64,000 nucleotides of DNA from Chelatococcus caeni (GTDB lineage: Bacteria; Pseudomonadota; Alphaproteobacteria; Rhizobiales; Beijerinckiaceae), in NCBI RefSeq assembly GCF_014196925.1, contig NZ_JACIEN010000003.1, positions 558,001-622,000 on the forward strand. The letters run 5' to 3'. The notes beneath the pieces were generated by a model. That model was not told where the DNA came from. It saw only the letters and a list, made by a program, of their open reading frames with translations, and did no database searches. This document shows, piece by piece, positions 28,096 to 36,944 of the stretch (positions are counted from its first letter, which is position 1; each line of letters begins with the position of its first letter). Position numbers and translations under genes: made by a program.

Positions 28096-29442
28096 TCAGA
28101 GGAGGCTCTTGCCCGCGTAGGTCTTCTCGAAGCGGCGCAGCACGGCGTTGGAGCGCTCGGCAGCCTCGTTCAGCGCCTCCTCGACGCCGACCTTGCCGGC
28201 GAAGATGCCCTGCAGCGCGTCCGTCACCTCCTTGCGGATCTGCATGAAGCCGCCAAGGCGGATGCCGCGGGTGATCGGCGTCGTCGGCGTGAAGGTCAGG
28301 CTCTCGATGGCGAGCTCGCGGCCCTTGTAGGGCGCCTTGTCATAGAAGCCCTTGGCCTTCATGGCTTCGAAGCCGGAGTTGGTGACCGGGATGTAGCCGG
28401 TGACCGTCGACCACCACTCGGCCGATTCCGGCGTGCCGATGAACTTGAGGAAAGCCGCGGCGCCCTTGTATTCCGGCTCCGACTTGCCGGCGAGGACCCA
28501 CAGCGAGGCGCCGCCGACGAGCGAGTTCTTGCGCTCGGTGCCGTTCCACACCGGCAGCATGGCGACGTCCCACTTCATGTCCGCGGCGGCCGTCTTGCCG
28601 ATGGTGCCGTGGTCGGCGATCGAGGTCTGGATCATCTGGCAGGCGCCGGAGGCGAAGGACGGGACGATGTCCATGCCCGCCTCCTTCGTGCGCACGGTGA
28701 AGACGCCCTCGTCCGCCATGCGCTTGAAGAACTTCACGTGGTCGACGAACTTCGTCTTGTTGAACACGACCTCGGCGTCGAGCCCGTCATAGCCGTTGTT
28801 CTTGGTGGCGATCGGCTCGCCGTGGATGGCCGAGAACTGCTCCAGGATCTGCCAGGTGTCGAAGTTGAAGCCGAGCGGGCACTCGTAGCCGGCCTTCTTC
28901 AGTTCGCGCGCCACCTCTTCCACCTCTTCCCAGGTGGCGGGGGCCTTGTCGCGGCCGATCTTGGCGAAGGCATCCCTGTTCCAGTAGAGCATCGCCGTCG
29001 ACGAATTGTAGGGGAAGGACAGGAGCTCGCCCTTCGCCGTCGCGTAGTAATTGGCGATGCCGGAGAAGTAGTCGTCCCACTTCACCTCGTAGCCGTTGTC
29101 CGCCATCAGCTTGCGCGCCGGCACATAGGCGCCGGAGAGCATGAGGTCGAGCGTGCCGCCGTCATAGACCTGCACGATGGTGGGCTGCTTGCCGGCGCGA
29201 TAGGCGGCGATGGCGTTCTGCACCGCGTTGGGATAGCCGCCCTGGCCGACGCAGACGGCCTCGAACTCCTGCTGCGAATCGTTGAAACGCTTGCAGGTTT
29301 CCTGCACGCGCTCGCCGAGGTCGCCCGTGAGGCCATACCAGAACTCGAACCTGGCGCGCTCGGCGGCGGCCGGCGAAACGGCGAAGGCGGCGACGAGCGC
29401 ACCCGCGGCCGCAGACATCTGCAGCTTGCTGACGAAGGACAT
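28096..29442 (-). CDS. ugpB: sn-Glycerol-3-phosphate type ABC substrate-binding protein UgpB
   Basis: Periplasmic binding protein of 448 residues. A signal peptide (MSFVSKLQMSAAAGALVAAF, cleavage near PAAAE at about 27) precedes the mature FEFWYGLTGDLGERVQETCK. Several stretches align with E. coli UgpB: GGYPNAVQNAIAAYRAGKQP, QVYDGGTLDLM, LLSFPYNSSTAMLYWNRDAF, GGASLWVLAGKSE and RGIRLGGFMQIR. This makes glycerol-3-phosphate or a glycerophosphodiester the likely ligand. It is first in the operon, behind GGGAG and a PHO-box-like direct repeat at 29566-29583. Confidence 0.91.
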   Translation of the reverse strand: MSFVSKLQMSAAAGALVAAFAVSPAAAERARFEFWYGLTGDLGERVQETCKRFNDSQQEFEAVCVGQGGYPNAVQNAIAAYRAGKQPTIVQVYDGGTLDLMLSGAYVPARKLMADNGYEVKWDDYFSGIANYYATAKGELLSFPYNSSTAMLYWNRDAFAKIGRDKAPATWEEVEEVARELKKAGYECPLGFNFDTWQILEQFSAIHGEPIATKNNGYDGLDAEVVFNKTKFVDHVKFFKRMADEGVFTVRTKEAGMDIVPSFASGACQMIQTSIADHGTIGKTAAADMKWDVAMLPVWNGTERKNSLVGGASLWVLAGKSEPEYKGAAAFLKFIGTPESAEWWSTVTGYIPVTNSGFEAMKAKGFYDKAPYKGRELAIESLTFTPTTPITRGIRLGGFMQIRKEVTDALQGIFAGKVGVEEALNEAAERSNAVLRRFEKTYAGKSLL

Positions 29443-29565
29443 TCCGCAACTCCCTGATGCTGGCGGGCCAGGCGGCCGGCCCTCATGCGGGGAGGTTGCT
29501 ACGCCCTGTGTCTGACAGTTTTATTTCATATCCACAGCGCTTAACTCAGCCGGCAAAGCGCACGA

Positions 29566-29583
29566 CTGTCATTATTCTGTCAG
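29566..29583 (+). promoter_or_regulatory. PHO-box-like direct repeat upstream of ugpB
   Basis: CTGTCAT-TATT-CTGTCAG matches the PhoB consensus of two CTGTCAT repeats in 11-bp phase, with one mismatch. It lies 124-141 bp upstream of the ugpB start. The repeats read on the plus strand while ugpB is on the minus strand, which is the less usual orientation. A single further CTGTCAG half-site, in the ugpB direction, lies at about 29503-29509. Confidence 0.55.
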
Positions 29584-29610
29584 GTGGCGCGGCGAAAAGG
29601 CCCACATCTC

Positions 29611-30141
29611 TCAGCTTTCGGCCTTTTCGTATGTATAGCGAAAATCGCAGTGGCTCGCGCCCTGCATGATGGTCTGGGAGCGGGCGAGCTTGAGCTTGTC
29701 GTCATAGCCCTCGCAGAAGGTGCCGTCCCGCTGGCACGACAGCAGGTGGCCGATCTCGCCGAGGCCCATCTGCCGGTACATCTCGGCATAGCGGCAGCGG
29801 GTGACGTTGAAGGCGAAGGTCGTCTCGGTCTTCTCGATCACGTCGATCTCGAGGGCGTTCTCCATGGTCCACAGCGGCTGCAGCGCGGCGAAGCCCTCGA
29901 TGGAGGTCTCGCCGTTCTGCATGGCGGCGAATCGCGCGCCCTGCTCGATGGAGGAGCGGCGCACCGCATCCGCCACCGCCTTCTGCGCCATCGCGACGCC
30001 GTGGCTCTCCTTCAGCGTCTCGTAGACGTGCTTGAGGATCTCGGCCTCGATGCGCCGGCGCTCGATCATCGGCATCAGCGGGGGTGCCGCGGTATCCGTG
30101 ACTGCCGTGTGCTTGGCTGTCGTATCCTTGGCTGAAGCCAT
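29611..30141 (-). CDS. L-2-amino-thiazoline-4-carboxylate hydrolase family protein (paralogue A)
   Basis: A 176-residue cytoplasmic protein of the ATC hydrolase family. The conserved core is visible: VTRCRYAEMYRQMGLGEIGH, LLSCQRDGTFCEGYDDKLKL and TIMQGASHCDFRY. The family is named for bacterial enzymes that open the thiazoline ring of L-ATC to N-carbamoyl-cysteine, but many members are uncharacterised. The start is one of two adjacent ATGs (30141 or 30144) behind AGAGGAGAGG; the second gives better spacing. It is the last gene of a Liv-type operon, 11 bp after livF. Confidence 0.82.
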   Translation of the reverse strand: MASAKDTTAKHTAVTDTAAPPLMPMIERRRIEAEILKHVYETLKESHGVAMAQKAVADAVRRSSIEQGARFAAMQNGETSIEGFAALQPLWTMENALEIDVIEKTETTFAFNVTRCRYAEMYRQMGLGEIGHLLSCQRDGTFCEGYDDKLKLARSQTIMQGASHCDFRYTYEKAES

Positions 30142-30152
30142 CATCCTCTCCT

Positions 30153-30860
30153 CTACCCGGCGACGTGGCCGCCGAGATAGGCCTCGACGATGCGCGGGTC
30201 GCTGGCGAGCTCGGCCGCCGGCCCGGCAAGGACGACGCACCCGCCCTCCATCACCGCGGCCCTGTCGGCGACCCTGAGCGCCCCGCGCGCATTCTGCTCG
30301 ACGATCAGGATCGACACGCCCTGCTGGCGGATCTGCGCGACGAGATCGAAGATAAGCTTGACGAGCTTGGGCGCAAGGCCGAGCGACGGCTCGTCCAAGA
30401 GCAGCACCCTGGGGCTGCGCATCAGCGCGCGGGCGATGCACAGCATCTGCTGCTCGCCGCCCGAGAGCGAGCCTGCCGCCTGCCCCATGCGCTCGCCGAG
30501 GATGGGGAAGAGCGGCAGCACCTCGTCGAGGCGGGCAAGGCCCTGCGGGCCACCGCCGAGGACGAGGTTCTCGCGCACGCTCATGGTGGCGAAGATCTGC
30601 CGCCCCTCGGGCGCCTGGCAGAGGCCGCGCGCCACGATGGTGTGCGAGGGCGCGTTGGTGATGTCCTCGCCGGCGAGCGTGATCGTCCCACTCCTGACGC
30701 GGTAGATGCCCGAGAGCGCGCGCATCAGCGTCGTCTTGCCGACGCCGTTGGCGCCGAGCATGGCGACGATCTCGCCTTCGCCGAGGTCGATGTCGATGCC
30801 GTGCAGGATCTCCTGCACGCCCATCGAGACGTGGAGGTCGCGGACTTCGAGAAGCGCCAT
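30153..30860 (-). CDS. livF: Liv-type ABC transporter ATPase LivF
   Basis: A 235-residue ATPase of the Liv family. Walker A is GANGVGKTT (36-44), the Q-loop is GLCQAPEGRQIF, the signature is SLSGGEQQML and Walker B is VLLLDEPSLGLAP. The QAPEGRQIF segment separates LivF from LivG. ATG 30860 begins MALLEVRDLHVSMG. It lies 4 bp after livG in an operon with permeases, a binding protein, two ATC-hydrolase family proteins and an FAD oxidoreductase. Confidence 0.93.
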   Translation of the reverse strand: MALLEVRDLHVSMGVQEILHGIDIDLGEGEIVAMLGANGVGKTTLMRALSGIYRVRSGTITLAGEDITNAPSHTIVARGLCQAPEGRQIFATMSVRENLVLGGGPQGLARLDEVLPLFPILGERMGQAAGSLSGGEQQMLCIARALMRSPRVLLLDEPSLGLAPKLVKLIFDLVAQIRQQGVSILIVEQNARGALRVADRAAVMEGGCVVLAGPAAELASDPRIVEAYLGGHVAG

Positions 30861-30864
30861 GGCC

Positions 30865-31620
30865 CTATTCCTCCACGCCGAGATAGGCTTCGAGCACGGC
30901 CGGGTCCTTGCGTACCACTTCGGGCGCGGCATCGGCGATCTTGCGGCCGGTGGCGAGCACCACCACCCGCTCGCAGATGCCCATGACGAGGCCCATGTCG
31001 TGCTCGACGAGGAGCACGGTCATGCCCTCGCCGTGCAGGCGCTTGATGAAGGCCGCGAGTTCGCGCGTCTCGGTGTCGTTGAGACCGGCCGCCGGCTCGT
31101 CGAGGATGATGAGCTCCGGCTCCATGGCGAGCGCGCGGGCGATCTCGAGATATTTGCGCCGGCCATAGGAGATGTTGGCCGCGAGCTCTCCGGCGAGACC
31201 TTGCAGGCCCACCTGCTCAAGCGCCGCCCAGGCGCGCCGCGAGATGGCCTCGCTCCGCCCCTTGCCGCCGAACACCGCCCCCGCCGCATTGACGCCGAGC
31301 ATCCCCGCCGCCCCGACCGAGACATTGTCGAAGACGCTCATGTTCGGGAAGATGCGCAGGTTCTGGAACGTGCGGCCGATGCCGAGCCGGGCGATGCGGA
31401 AGGGCTTCTGGCCGTCGATGCGCCGGCCCTTGAAATGCACCTCGCCCGCCGACAGCGGCGTGAAGCCCGAGATGAGGTTGAAAAGCGTCGTCTTGCCGGC
31501 GCCGTTCGGGCCGATGACGCCGACGAGCTCGCCCTTGGCGACGGTGGTCGAGACGCTGTCGACCGCGGTGAGGCCGCCGAAGCGGCGCGTCGCGCCGTTG
31601 ATGGTGAGAAGCGTCGTCAT
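30865..31620 (-). CDS. livG: Liv-type ABC transporter ATPase LivG
   Basis: A 251-residue ATPase. Walker A is GPNGAGKTT (37-45), followed by LFNLISGFTPLSAGEV and the LivG-type RLGIGRTFQNLRIFPNMSV. The signature region is ISYGRRKYLEIARAL and Walker B is LIILDEPAAGLN. Its ATG overlaps the end of livM by 4 bp (31617-31620). It forms a heterodimer with LivF to power import. Confidence 0.93.
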   Translation of the reverse strand: MTTLLTINGATRRFGGLTAVDSVSTTVAKGELVGVIGPNGAGKTTLFNLISGFTPLSAGEVHFKGRRIDGQKPFRIARLGIGRTFQNLRIFPNMSVFDNVSVGAAGMLGVNAAGAVFGGKGRSEAISRRAWAALEQVGLQGLAGELAANISYGRRKYLEIARALAMEPELIILDEPAAGLNDTETRELAAFIKRLHGEGMTVLLVEHDMGLVMGICERVVVLATGRKIADAAPEVVRKDPAVLEAYLGVEE

Positions 31621-32630
31621 CGCCAGCCCACCTCCGAGCCTGCCTTCGTGCCTTCACCGCGCCATGCGCCGCCGAGCTGCCGGCGCACGAGGTCGAGCGC
31701 CGAGACCTCGCCGATGATGCCCTTGGGCATCAGCAGGATGGAGAAGAACAGCACGCCGCCGACGATGATGTTGCGGAAGTCGCCGACCGGCCTGAGCACC
31801 TCCGGCAGGAGGATGAGGACGAGCGCCCCGATGACCGCCCCCGGCAGGCTGCCGAGCCCGCCGACCACCACCATCGCCAGGATGAGGATGGATTGCGGGA
31901 AGGAGAAATCCGCCGGCGAGATGTAGCCGGCCGTGTGCGCCCACAGCGCCCCGGCGATGCCGGCGAAGAAGCCGGAAACGGCAAAGCTCTCGATCTTCAG
32001 CCGCACGGTGTCGAGCCCCATCGCATCCGCGCACTGGTCGTCCTCGCGCAGCGAGCGCAGCGCGTTGCCGTAGTAGGAATGCGACAGGCGGTGGATCACC
32101 CACAGCGAGGCGAGCGTGACGACGGCCACGACGAAATAGGCGGAGGCCGGCCGCGACAGGTCGTAGCCGAAGAGCGTGAGGCCGCTGGTGATGAGGATGC
32201 CGTTCGGTCCCTTCGTCACCGGCACCCAGTTGAGCATGACGAGATAGAGCATCTGCCCGATGCCGAGCGTCGCCACGGCGAAATAGATCGAGACCAGCCG
32301 CATGGTCGGCAACGCCACGAGGACGGCGACGAAGGCGGCGCCGAGCCCCGCGAGCGGCAGGGTCCAGCCGAAGGAGAGGCCGGCATCCGTCGCGAGCAGC
32401 GCCGCCGTATAGGCGCCGACGCCGTAGAAGGCGGCATGGCCGAGCTGCAGGAGCCCTGCGACGCCGGTGACGAGGTGCATGGAGGCGGCGAGCAGCACGA
32501 AGATCAGCGCGAGATTGGCCACCTGGTAGAGATAGCTGCGGTCGAAGGCGCCGAGCACCGCTGGCACGACCCCGAGGACGAGGACGAGCACGGCCGCGAC
32601 GACGAGAAGGGGGCGCAGACGGTCAGACAC
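31617..32630 (-). CDS. livM: Liv-type ABC transporter permease LivM
   Basis: A 337-residue inner-membrane permease of the short LivM form. Family motifs include LALIFVLLAASMHLVTGVAG, LLQLGHAAFYGVGAY and LRLVSIYFAVATLGIGQ-type sequence. GTG 32630 is preferred: GGAG lies 9 nt upstream and the start overlaps the livH stop by 8 bp, whereas TTG 32648 has no ribosome site. Its stop overlaps the livG start. It lacks the N-terminal extension of the LivM at the left window edge. Confidence 0.91.
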   Translation of the reverse strand: MSDRLRPLLVVAAVLVLVLGVVPAVLGAFDRSYLYQVANLALIFVLLAASMHLVTGVAGLLQLGHAAFYGVGAYTAALLATDAGLSFGWTLPLAGLGAAFVAVLVALPTMRLVSIYFAVATLGIGQMLYLVMLNWVPVTKGPNGILITSGLTLFGYDLSRPASAYFVVAVVTLASLWVIHRLSHSYYGNALRSLREDDQCADAMGLDTVRLKIESFAVSGFFAGIAGALWAHTAGYISPADFSFPQSILILAMVVVGGLGSLPGAVIGALVLILLPEVLRPVGDFRNIIVGGVLFFSILLMPKGIIGEVSALDLVRRQLGGAWRGEGTKAGSEVGWR

Positions 32631-33531
32631 GGTCGCGAGCTCCGCCAAAGATGCCGCGCGGGAAGAAGATGAGCGTCACGATGAGGAAGCCATAGGCCAC
32701 CATGTCGGCCCAGACGGAGGGCACGAAGATGGTCGCGATGCTCTCGCTGAAGCCGAGGATGAGCGCGCAGATGACGGCGCCGGGGATGGACGAGAGCCCG
32801 CCCATGACCATGGCGACAAAGGCCTTGATGCCGGGGATGAAGCCCATGCTCGGAAAGATGGCGCCGTAGTAGAGCCCGACGAGGATGCCGGCCGCCGCCC
32901 CCATCATGGAGCCCACGGCAAAGGTCCAGATGATGGTGCGGTCCGTGTTGATGCCGACATATTTGGCGCCGAGCGGATTGCTCGACACGGCGCGGATCGA
33001 CAGCCCGACATTGGTGCGCTTGAGGACATATTGCAGCCCGCCCAGCATCAGCGCCGCCACGACCAGGATGATGACGTCGCCCGAGACGATGGTGACGGGG
33101 CCGAGGCTGATCGGGCTGTTGAGCAGCCGGTCGAGCGGCACGGTCTGGAACTGCGAGCCAAAGCCGATCTCGACCGCTTCGCGCACGACGATGGACACGG
33201 CGAGCGACGACATCAGCGTCGCCTCGCGCATGGCGCGCGACTTGAGCGAGGCCTCGTCGCTGAAGCGCCGGAACGGCTTGAAGGCTATGCGCTCCAGCCC
33301 GACGCCCGCGAGCGCGCCCACCGCCACCACGACGAGGAGCACGACGATGAGCGGCGGCGCGAAGGCCGAGATGACCACGAGCCCGGCGAAGGCGCCGACC
33401 GTGTAGACCTCGCCATGGGCGAAGTTGACGACGTTGAGCACGCCGAAGATCAGCGTGAAGCCGATGGCCATCAGGGCATAGACCATGCCAAGGGACAGGC
33501 CGATGGCGAGCTGCTGCAGGTAATAATCCAT
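32623..33531 (-). CDS. livH: Liv-type ABC transporter permease LivH
   Basis: A 302-residue permease beginning MDYYLQQLAIGLSLGMVYAL and continuing IFGVLNVVNFAHGEVYTVG, the LivH hallmark. The loop GIKAFVAMVMGGLSSIPGAV is the permease-ATPase contact region. ATG 33531 is chosen because it starts the conserved N-terminus; the open frame upstream runs through an intergenic repeat. It overlaps livM by 8 bp. Confidence 0.92.
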   Translation of the reverse strand: MDYYLQQLAIGLSLGMVYALMAIGFTLIFGVLNVVNFAHGEVYTVGAFAGLVVISAFAPPLIVVLLVVVAVGALAGVGLERIAFKPFRRFSDEASLKSRAMREATLMSSLAVSIVVREAVEIGFGSQFQTVPLDRLLNSPISLGPVTIVSGDVIILVVAALMLGGLQYVLKRTNVGLSIRAVSSNPLGAKYVGINTDRTIIWTFAVGSMMGAAAGILVGLYYGAIFPSMGFIPGIKAFVAMVMGGLSSIPGAVICALILGFSESIATIFVPSVWADMVAYGFLIVTLIFFPRGIFGGARDRV

Positions 33532-33603
33532 CGGGACCGGGAGGTTGGGGCCGAAGAGGCCGCGGGACTCATGCCAATGGTTTTCGAGACCGACGCTCTC
33601 CAG

Positions 33604-33694
33604 CGTCATGGCCGGGTTGGTCCCGGCCATCCACGCCTTTGACGCCGCCTGGCCGCGCGAGGCGTGGATGCCCGCGACAAGCGCGGGCATGACG
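33604..33694. repeat. Two-hairpin intergenic repeat, copy B
   Basis: Same orientation and architecture as copy A at 24009-24101, with hairpins GGCCGGGTTGGTCCCGGCC and GCCCGCGACAAGCGCGGGC. It lies inside the operon, between the binding-protein gene and livH, where its hairpins could lower downstream expression or protect the upstream mRNA. Confidence 0.85.
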
Positions 33695-33744
33695 GCCGTG
33701 GAACCGGGCCGCCGGCATCATGCACCAGCGCCCCGCATCGCAGT

Positions 33745-34863
33745 TCAGTTGGAGACGGCGACGAACTGGCCACCCTTGACGACGGCCTTGGTCAGCTTCT
33801 TGGCCGGCTCGCGGTCGGCATCGAAGGTGGTATCGCCGGTCACGCCGGGGAAGTCCTTGGTTGCGGCGAGCGCATCGCGCACCTTCTCGCGCGTCGGCTC
33901 CGGCCAGGCCTTCTCGAGCGCGGCGAGCATGATGTTGACGGCGTCATAGGCCTGGGCAGGGAACTGGCCGGGCTCCGCCTGGCCGGTCTTCTCCTTCCAG
34001 GCCGCGACGAACTCCTGCACCTGCGGCGCCGGGTTCGACGGCAGGAAGGTCGCCGTCAGATGCATGCCCTCCGCATCGGCGCCGGCAAGCTCGATGAGCT
34101 TCTGGTTATAGGCGGCCGACGTGGAATAGACCGGGATGGTGAGGCCGAGCTGCTTCATCTGCTTGAGGAACTGCGCCCCGTCCTCGTAAAAGAAGCCGGT
34201 GTAGATCGCGTCCGGCTTCTCGCGCGCGATCTTGGTGATGATCGGGCGGAAGTCGGCGAGGCCGCGGTTGAAGAACTCGCTGAACACCACCTCGCCGCCC
34301 TTTGTCTTCACCTCGTCGGCGAAATTGGAGACGACGGTCTGGCCCCAGTCGGTCTGCTCGGCGATGACGGCGATCTTCTTGAAGCCCTGATCCGCCATCC
34401 AGTCGGCGTTATAGGGGCCTTCCTGCGCCTGGGTGGTGATGTTGCGGAACTGCCATTCCGAGATCTTGGCATAGTCCGGATGCGAGGCCGTCTGCGACAG
34501 CTGCGGCATGCCGGCGCTCTTGTAGACCTGGGCCGAGGCCATCGACACGCCGGAGGTGAAGTCGCCGAGCACGCCGACGATCTGCTTGTCGTCGACGAAC
34601 TTGCGCGCGATGGCGATGCCTTCCTTGGCGTCCGAGCGCGAGTCCTCGAAGACGATCTCCACCTTGAACGGCTTGCCGGAGGCGTTGAACTTGGCGAGCG
34701 CGATCTCGGCCGCGTTCTTGAAGTCCTGGCCGTACTGGGCCGTATTGCCCGTGAGCGGGAGCTGGTAGCCGATCTTGACGACCGGCTGCTGCGCGAGCGC
34801 CGCCCCGCCCGAGGCGACGAGCGCGGCGAGCCCCGCGCCGATCAAAAGGTCACGTCTGTTCAT
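33745..34863 (-). CDS. Liv-type ABC transporter substrate-binding protein
   Basis: A 372-residue periplasmic type I binding protein. The signal sequence MNRRDLLIGAGLAALVASGG has an RRDLL twin-arginine-like start and is cleaved near ALAQQ (about 26). The mature domain begins VVKIGYQLPLTGNTAQYGQD. It lacks the cysteine pair of canonical LivJ, and its ligand loop reads SQTASHPDYAK. Amino acids, amides or small heterocycles are possible ligands. Its placement between an ATC-hydrolase family gene and livH suggests that the ligand is the substrate of the flanking enzymes. Confidence 0.9.
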   Translation of the reverse strand: MNRRDLLIGAGLAALVASGGAALAQQPVVKIGYQLPLTGNTAQYGQDFKNAAEIALAKFNASGKPFKVEIVFEDSRSDAKEGIAIARKFVDDKQIVGVLGDFTSGVSMASAQVYKSAGMPQLSQTASHPDYAKISEWQFRNITTQAQEGPYNADWMADQGFKKIAVIAEQTDWGQTVVSNFADEVKTKGGEVVFSEFFNRGLADFRPIITKIAREKPDAIYTGFFYEDGAQFLKQMKQLGLTIPVYSTSAAYNQKLIELAGADAEGMHLTATFLPSNPAPQVQEFVAAWKEKTGQAEPGQFPAQAYDAVNIMLAALEKAWPEPTREKVRDALAATKDFPGVTGDTTFDADREPAKKLTKAVVKGGQFVAVSN

Positions 34864-34895
34864 CTCAGTCACTCTCCCCGATTGTCTTCGGCGTC

Positions 34896-35393
34896 TCAGG
34901 CCGCCTTGCCCGGCAGCACCCTGAGGCGGCAGCAGCCGCTCTCGCCCGGCTTCCATGTCTCGCCGGCGAAGGTGAAGCCGGCGGCGGTGAACAGGCCCGT
35001 GTCGATGGCGCCCGCCATGCGGCACAGCTTGTGCACGTCCTCGTCGGAGCGGCCCATCTCCTGCCAGGCTTCCTTCAGCGGGCAGCGGTGGAAGTAGATC
35101 TCCAGCTCCTCCCCGTCGCAGCGGCGCACCTCGGGCGAGAACATGCGCTCGCCCTCGATGATGCCGCCGAGGAAGGCGTCCTTCAGCCCGTTGAGGTCGC
35201 CCGGGCCGTAGTCCTTGAAATTGCGCCCCATGTCCTCGCCCATGCGGCGGGTCGCCTTCATGCCGAGCTCGAGCGCCTTTTCCTCGCCCAGCTCCTCGCG
35301 CAGCGTGTCGAACATGTAGGCATAGGCCGCCGCGCGCATGGCGAAGGCCCGGCGCAGAAGGTTGATGGTGTTGTCGTCGGCTTTGTCCGCCAT
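34896..35393 (-). CDS. L-2-amino-thiazoline-4-carboxylate hydrolase family protein (paralogue B)
   Basis: A 165-residue protein distantly related to the gene at 29611-30141. The shared core is visible in EIYFHRCPLKEAWQEMGRSD, VHKLCRMAGAIDTGLF and ERMFSPEV-type segments, with conserved cysteines in the same relative places. It may be a second hydrolase or a partner subunit of paralogue A. ATG 35393 starts MADKADDNTINLL; the frame is open 12 codons upstream. It lies 32 bp after the FAD oxidoreductase and 32 bp before the binding protein. Confidence 0.75.
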   Translation of the reverse strand: MADKADDNTINLLRRAFAMRAAAYAYMFDTLREELGEEKALELGMKATRRMGEDMGRNFKDYGPGDLNGLKDAFLGGIIEGERMFSPEVRRCDGEELEIYFHRCPLKEAWQEMGRSDEDVHKLCRMAGAIDTGLFTAAGFTFAGETWKPGESGCCRLRVLPGKAA

Positions 35394-35425
35394 GTCGTCC
35401 TCTTCCACTGCAGGCTCAAAGCGAT

Positions 35426-36721
35426 TCAAGCGATCTCGCGGGCATCACGCCAGCGATAAAGAATGAGATTGAGCGGCGCGAGGCGCCGCAACAGCCCGTG
35501 CATCGGCAGGGGCCGTGGCTCGCTGAACGGCAAAGCAACTTCCGCGCCATCGACGGCGCGCGCCAGTTCGCGGCCGATGCTGAGCGACAGCGCCACCGCC
35601 CGGCCGTTGCAGCCGGCCCAGGCATAGGCGTCCGGCCCGAGGCGGTGGAAGCGCGGGAAATAATCGGTCGTCATGCCGATATAGCCGTTCCACACATGGT
35701 CGAAGCGCACCTCGCCGATCTGCGGGAAGATGCGCTTGAGCCGCTCGCCGATGCGCCGCCTGAGCCGCTCCGCGCCATTCACCGGGGCGATGAGTGCCCC
35801 TCCGGTCACGAGCCGGTGGCGCGCGTCGTAGCGCATGAACCAGAGGTCGCCGTGGGTGTCCGACACGGCCTGGCGGCCGGGAATGATCGAGGCACGCAGA
35901 TTGTCGCCGAGGGGCTCGGTGGCCATCTGCCACGACAGCACCGGCACCACCTCGTGTGCGATGGCGGGCGCGAGTTCTGTGGCGAATTCCCCGGTATAGG
36001 CATTGGTGGCGAGCACCAGCGCCTTGGCCCGCACCTCGCCTTGCGGCGTCGTGACGCGCCAGCCGCCGCCCTCGCGGGCGAAGGACAGGGCCGGCGTGCC
36101 GGCGAAGATGCTCACGCCCTGTGCCGCCGCGGCGCGCGCGAGGCCGCGCGTGAGCGCCAGCGGATTGATGTGCCCGCCGCTGCGGTTCCAGAAGCCGCCG
36201 TGCCAGGCCTCGGATCCGGTCATCTGGCGCACGCGCTCGCGGTCGAGCAGCTCGACCGGCGCGCCATGGCGACTCCACTGCGCGACGCGCGCCTCGGCGA
36301 TCTTCATGCGCCCCGGTGTATGCACGGGCTGGATCCAGCCCGTCTGTTCCGCCTCCGCGGGGATGTCGAGGCGGCGCACCAGGTCGAACAGTACGGACGC
36401 GCTGTCGCGCAGCAGGGCGACGAAGCGCTCGCCCTCCGCACCGTGCCTCGCGACGATATCGTCCGGGTTCGGCCGCGTCAGGGTGGGAATGACCTGGCCA
36501 TTGTTGCGGCCCGAGGCGCCCCAGCCCGGGGCGGCGGCTTCGAGGAGCACGACGCGCTTGCCGCCCTCGGCGAGATGGAGCGCCGTCGACAGGCCGGTGA
36601 AGCCGCCGCCGATGACGACGACGTCGCCGGTCGCCGAACCGGCGAGCGACGGGTAGTCCCCTCCCGGCGGCGTCACGGCCGCCCACAGCGACGGCGGCCA
36701 TGCCGGCTCGATACGCTCCAA
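35426..36721 (-). CDS. FAD-dependent oxidoreductase (DAO/PuuB-like)
   Basis: A 431-residue flavoprotein of the D-amino-acid-oxidase/glycine-oxidase-like family, closest in layout to gamma-glutamylputrescine oxidases. The dinucleotide motif is VVVIGGGFTGLSTALHLAEG (about 34-53), followed by VVLLEA and the FAD-contacting WGASGRNNGQ. The C-terminal GYIGMTTDYFPRFHRLG and AGCNGRAVALS are typical. The start codon is TTG at 36721, behind GAGGAGG. It heads the Liv-type operon, so it probably oxidises the imported amine or amino-acid derivative. It is the only redox enzyme in that set. Confidence 0.88.
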   Translation of the reverse strand: MERIEPAWPPSLWAAVTPPGGDYPSLAGSATGDVVVIGGGFTGLSTALHLAEGGKRVVLLEAAAPGWGASGRNNGQVIPTLTRPNPDDIVARHGAEGERFVALLRDSASVLFDLVRRLDIPAEAEQTGWIQPVHTPGRMKIAEARVAQWSRHGAPVELLDRERVRQMTGSEAWHGGFWNRSGGHINPLALTRGLARAAAAQGVSIFAGTPALSFAREGGGWRVTTPQGEVRAKALVLATNAYTGEFATELAPAIAHEVVPVLSWQMATEPLGDNLRASIIPGRQAVSDTHGDLWFMRYDARHRLVTGGALIAPVNGAERLRRRIGERLKRIFPQIGEVRFDHVWNGYIGMTTDYFPRFHRLGPDAYAWAGCNGRAVALSLSIGRELARAVDGAEVALPFSEPRPLPMHGLLRRLAPLNLILYRWRDAREIA

Positions 36722-36886
36722 TGCCCCCTCCTCGTCCCGCTGCGGGCGACAGCCCGAAGCGTCTCAAAAACGTAACTTATTGATCATTTCGCGACACCCG
36801 CAAGCCCCCAATTCCACGCCAGGCAGGAGAATATCCATATTTCCCACATAAGAACGGGCATTTCCCCGATGGGCGGCAAAATGAAA

Positions 36887-36918
36887 ACGGCCGCCTGCGC
36901 GATGGCGCAGGCGGCCGT
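36887..36918 (-). terminator. Intrinsic terminator of the outer-membrane protein gene
   Basis: A long stem (ACGGCCGCCTGCGC pairing with GCGCAGGCGGCCGT around a 4-nt loop) is followed on the minus strand by TTTTCATTTT. It lies about 25 nt after the stop codon of the beta-barrel gene at 36945. Coordinates are good to one base. Confidence 0.85.
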
Positions 36919-36944
36919 GATGCTGCCTCGGAGAGACCTTGCGC

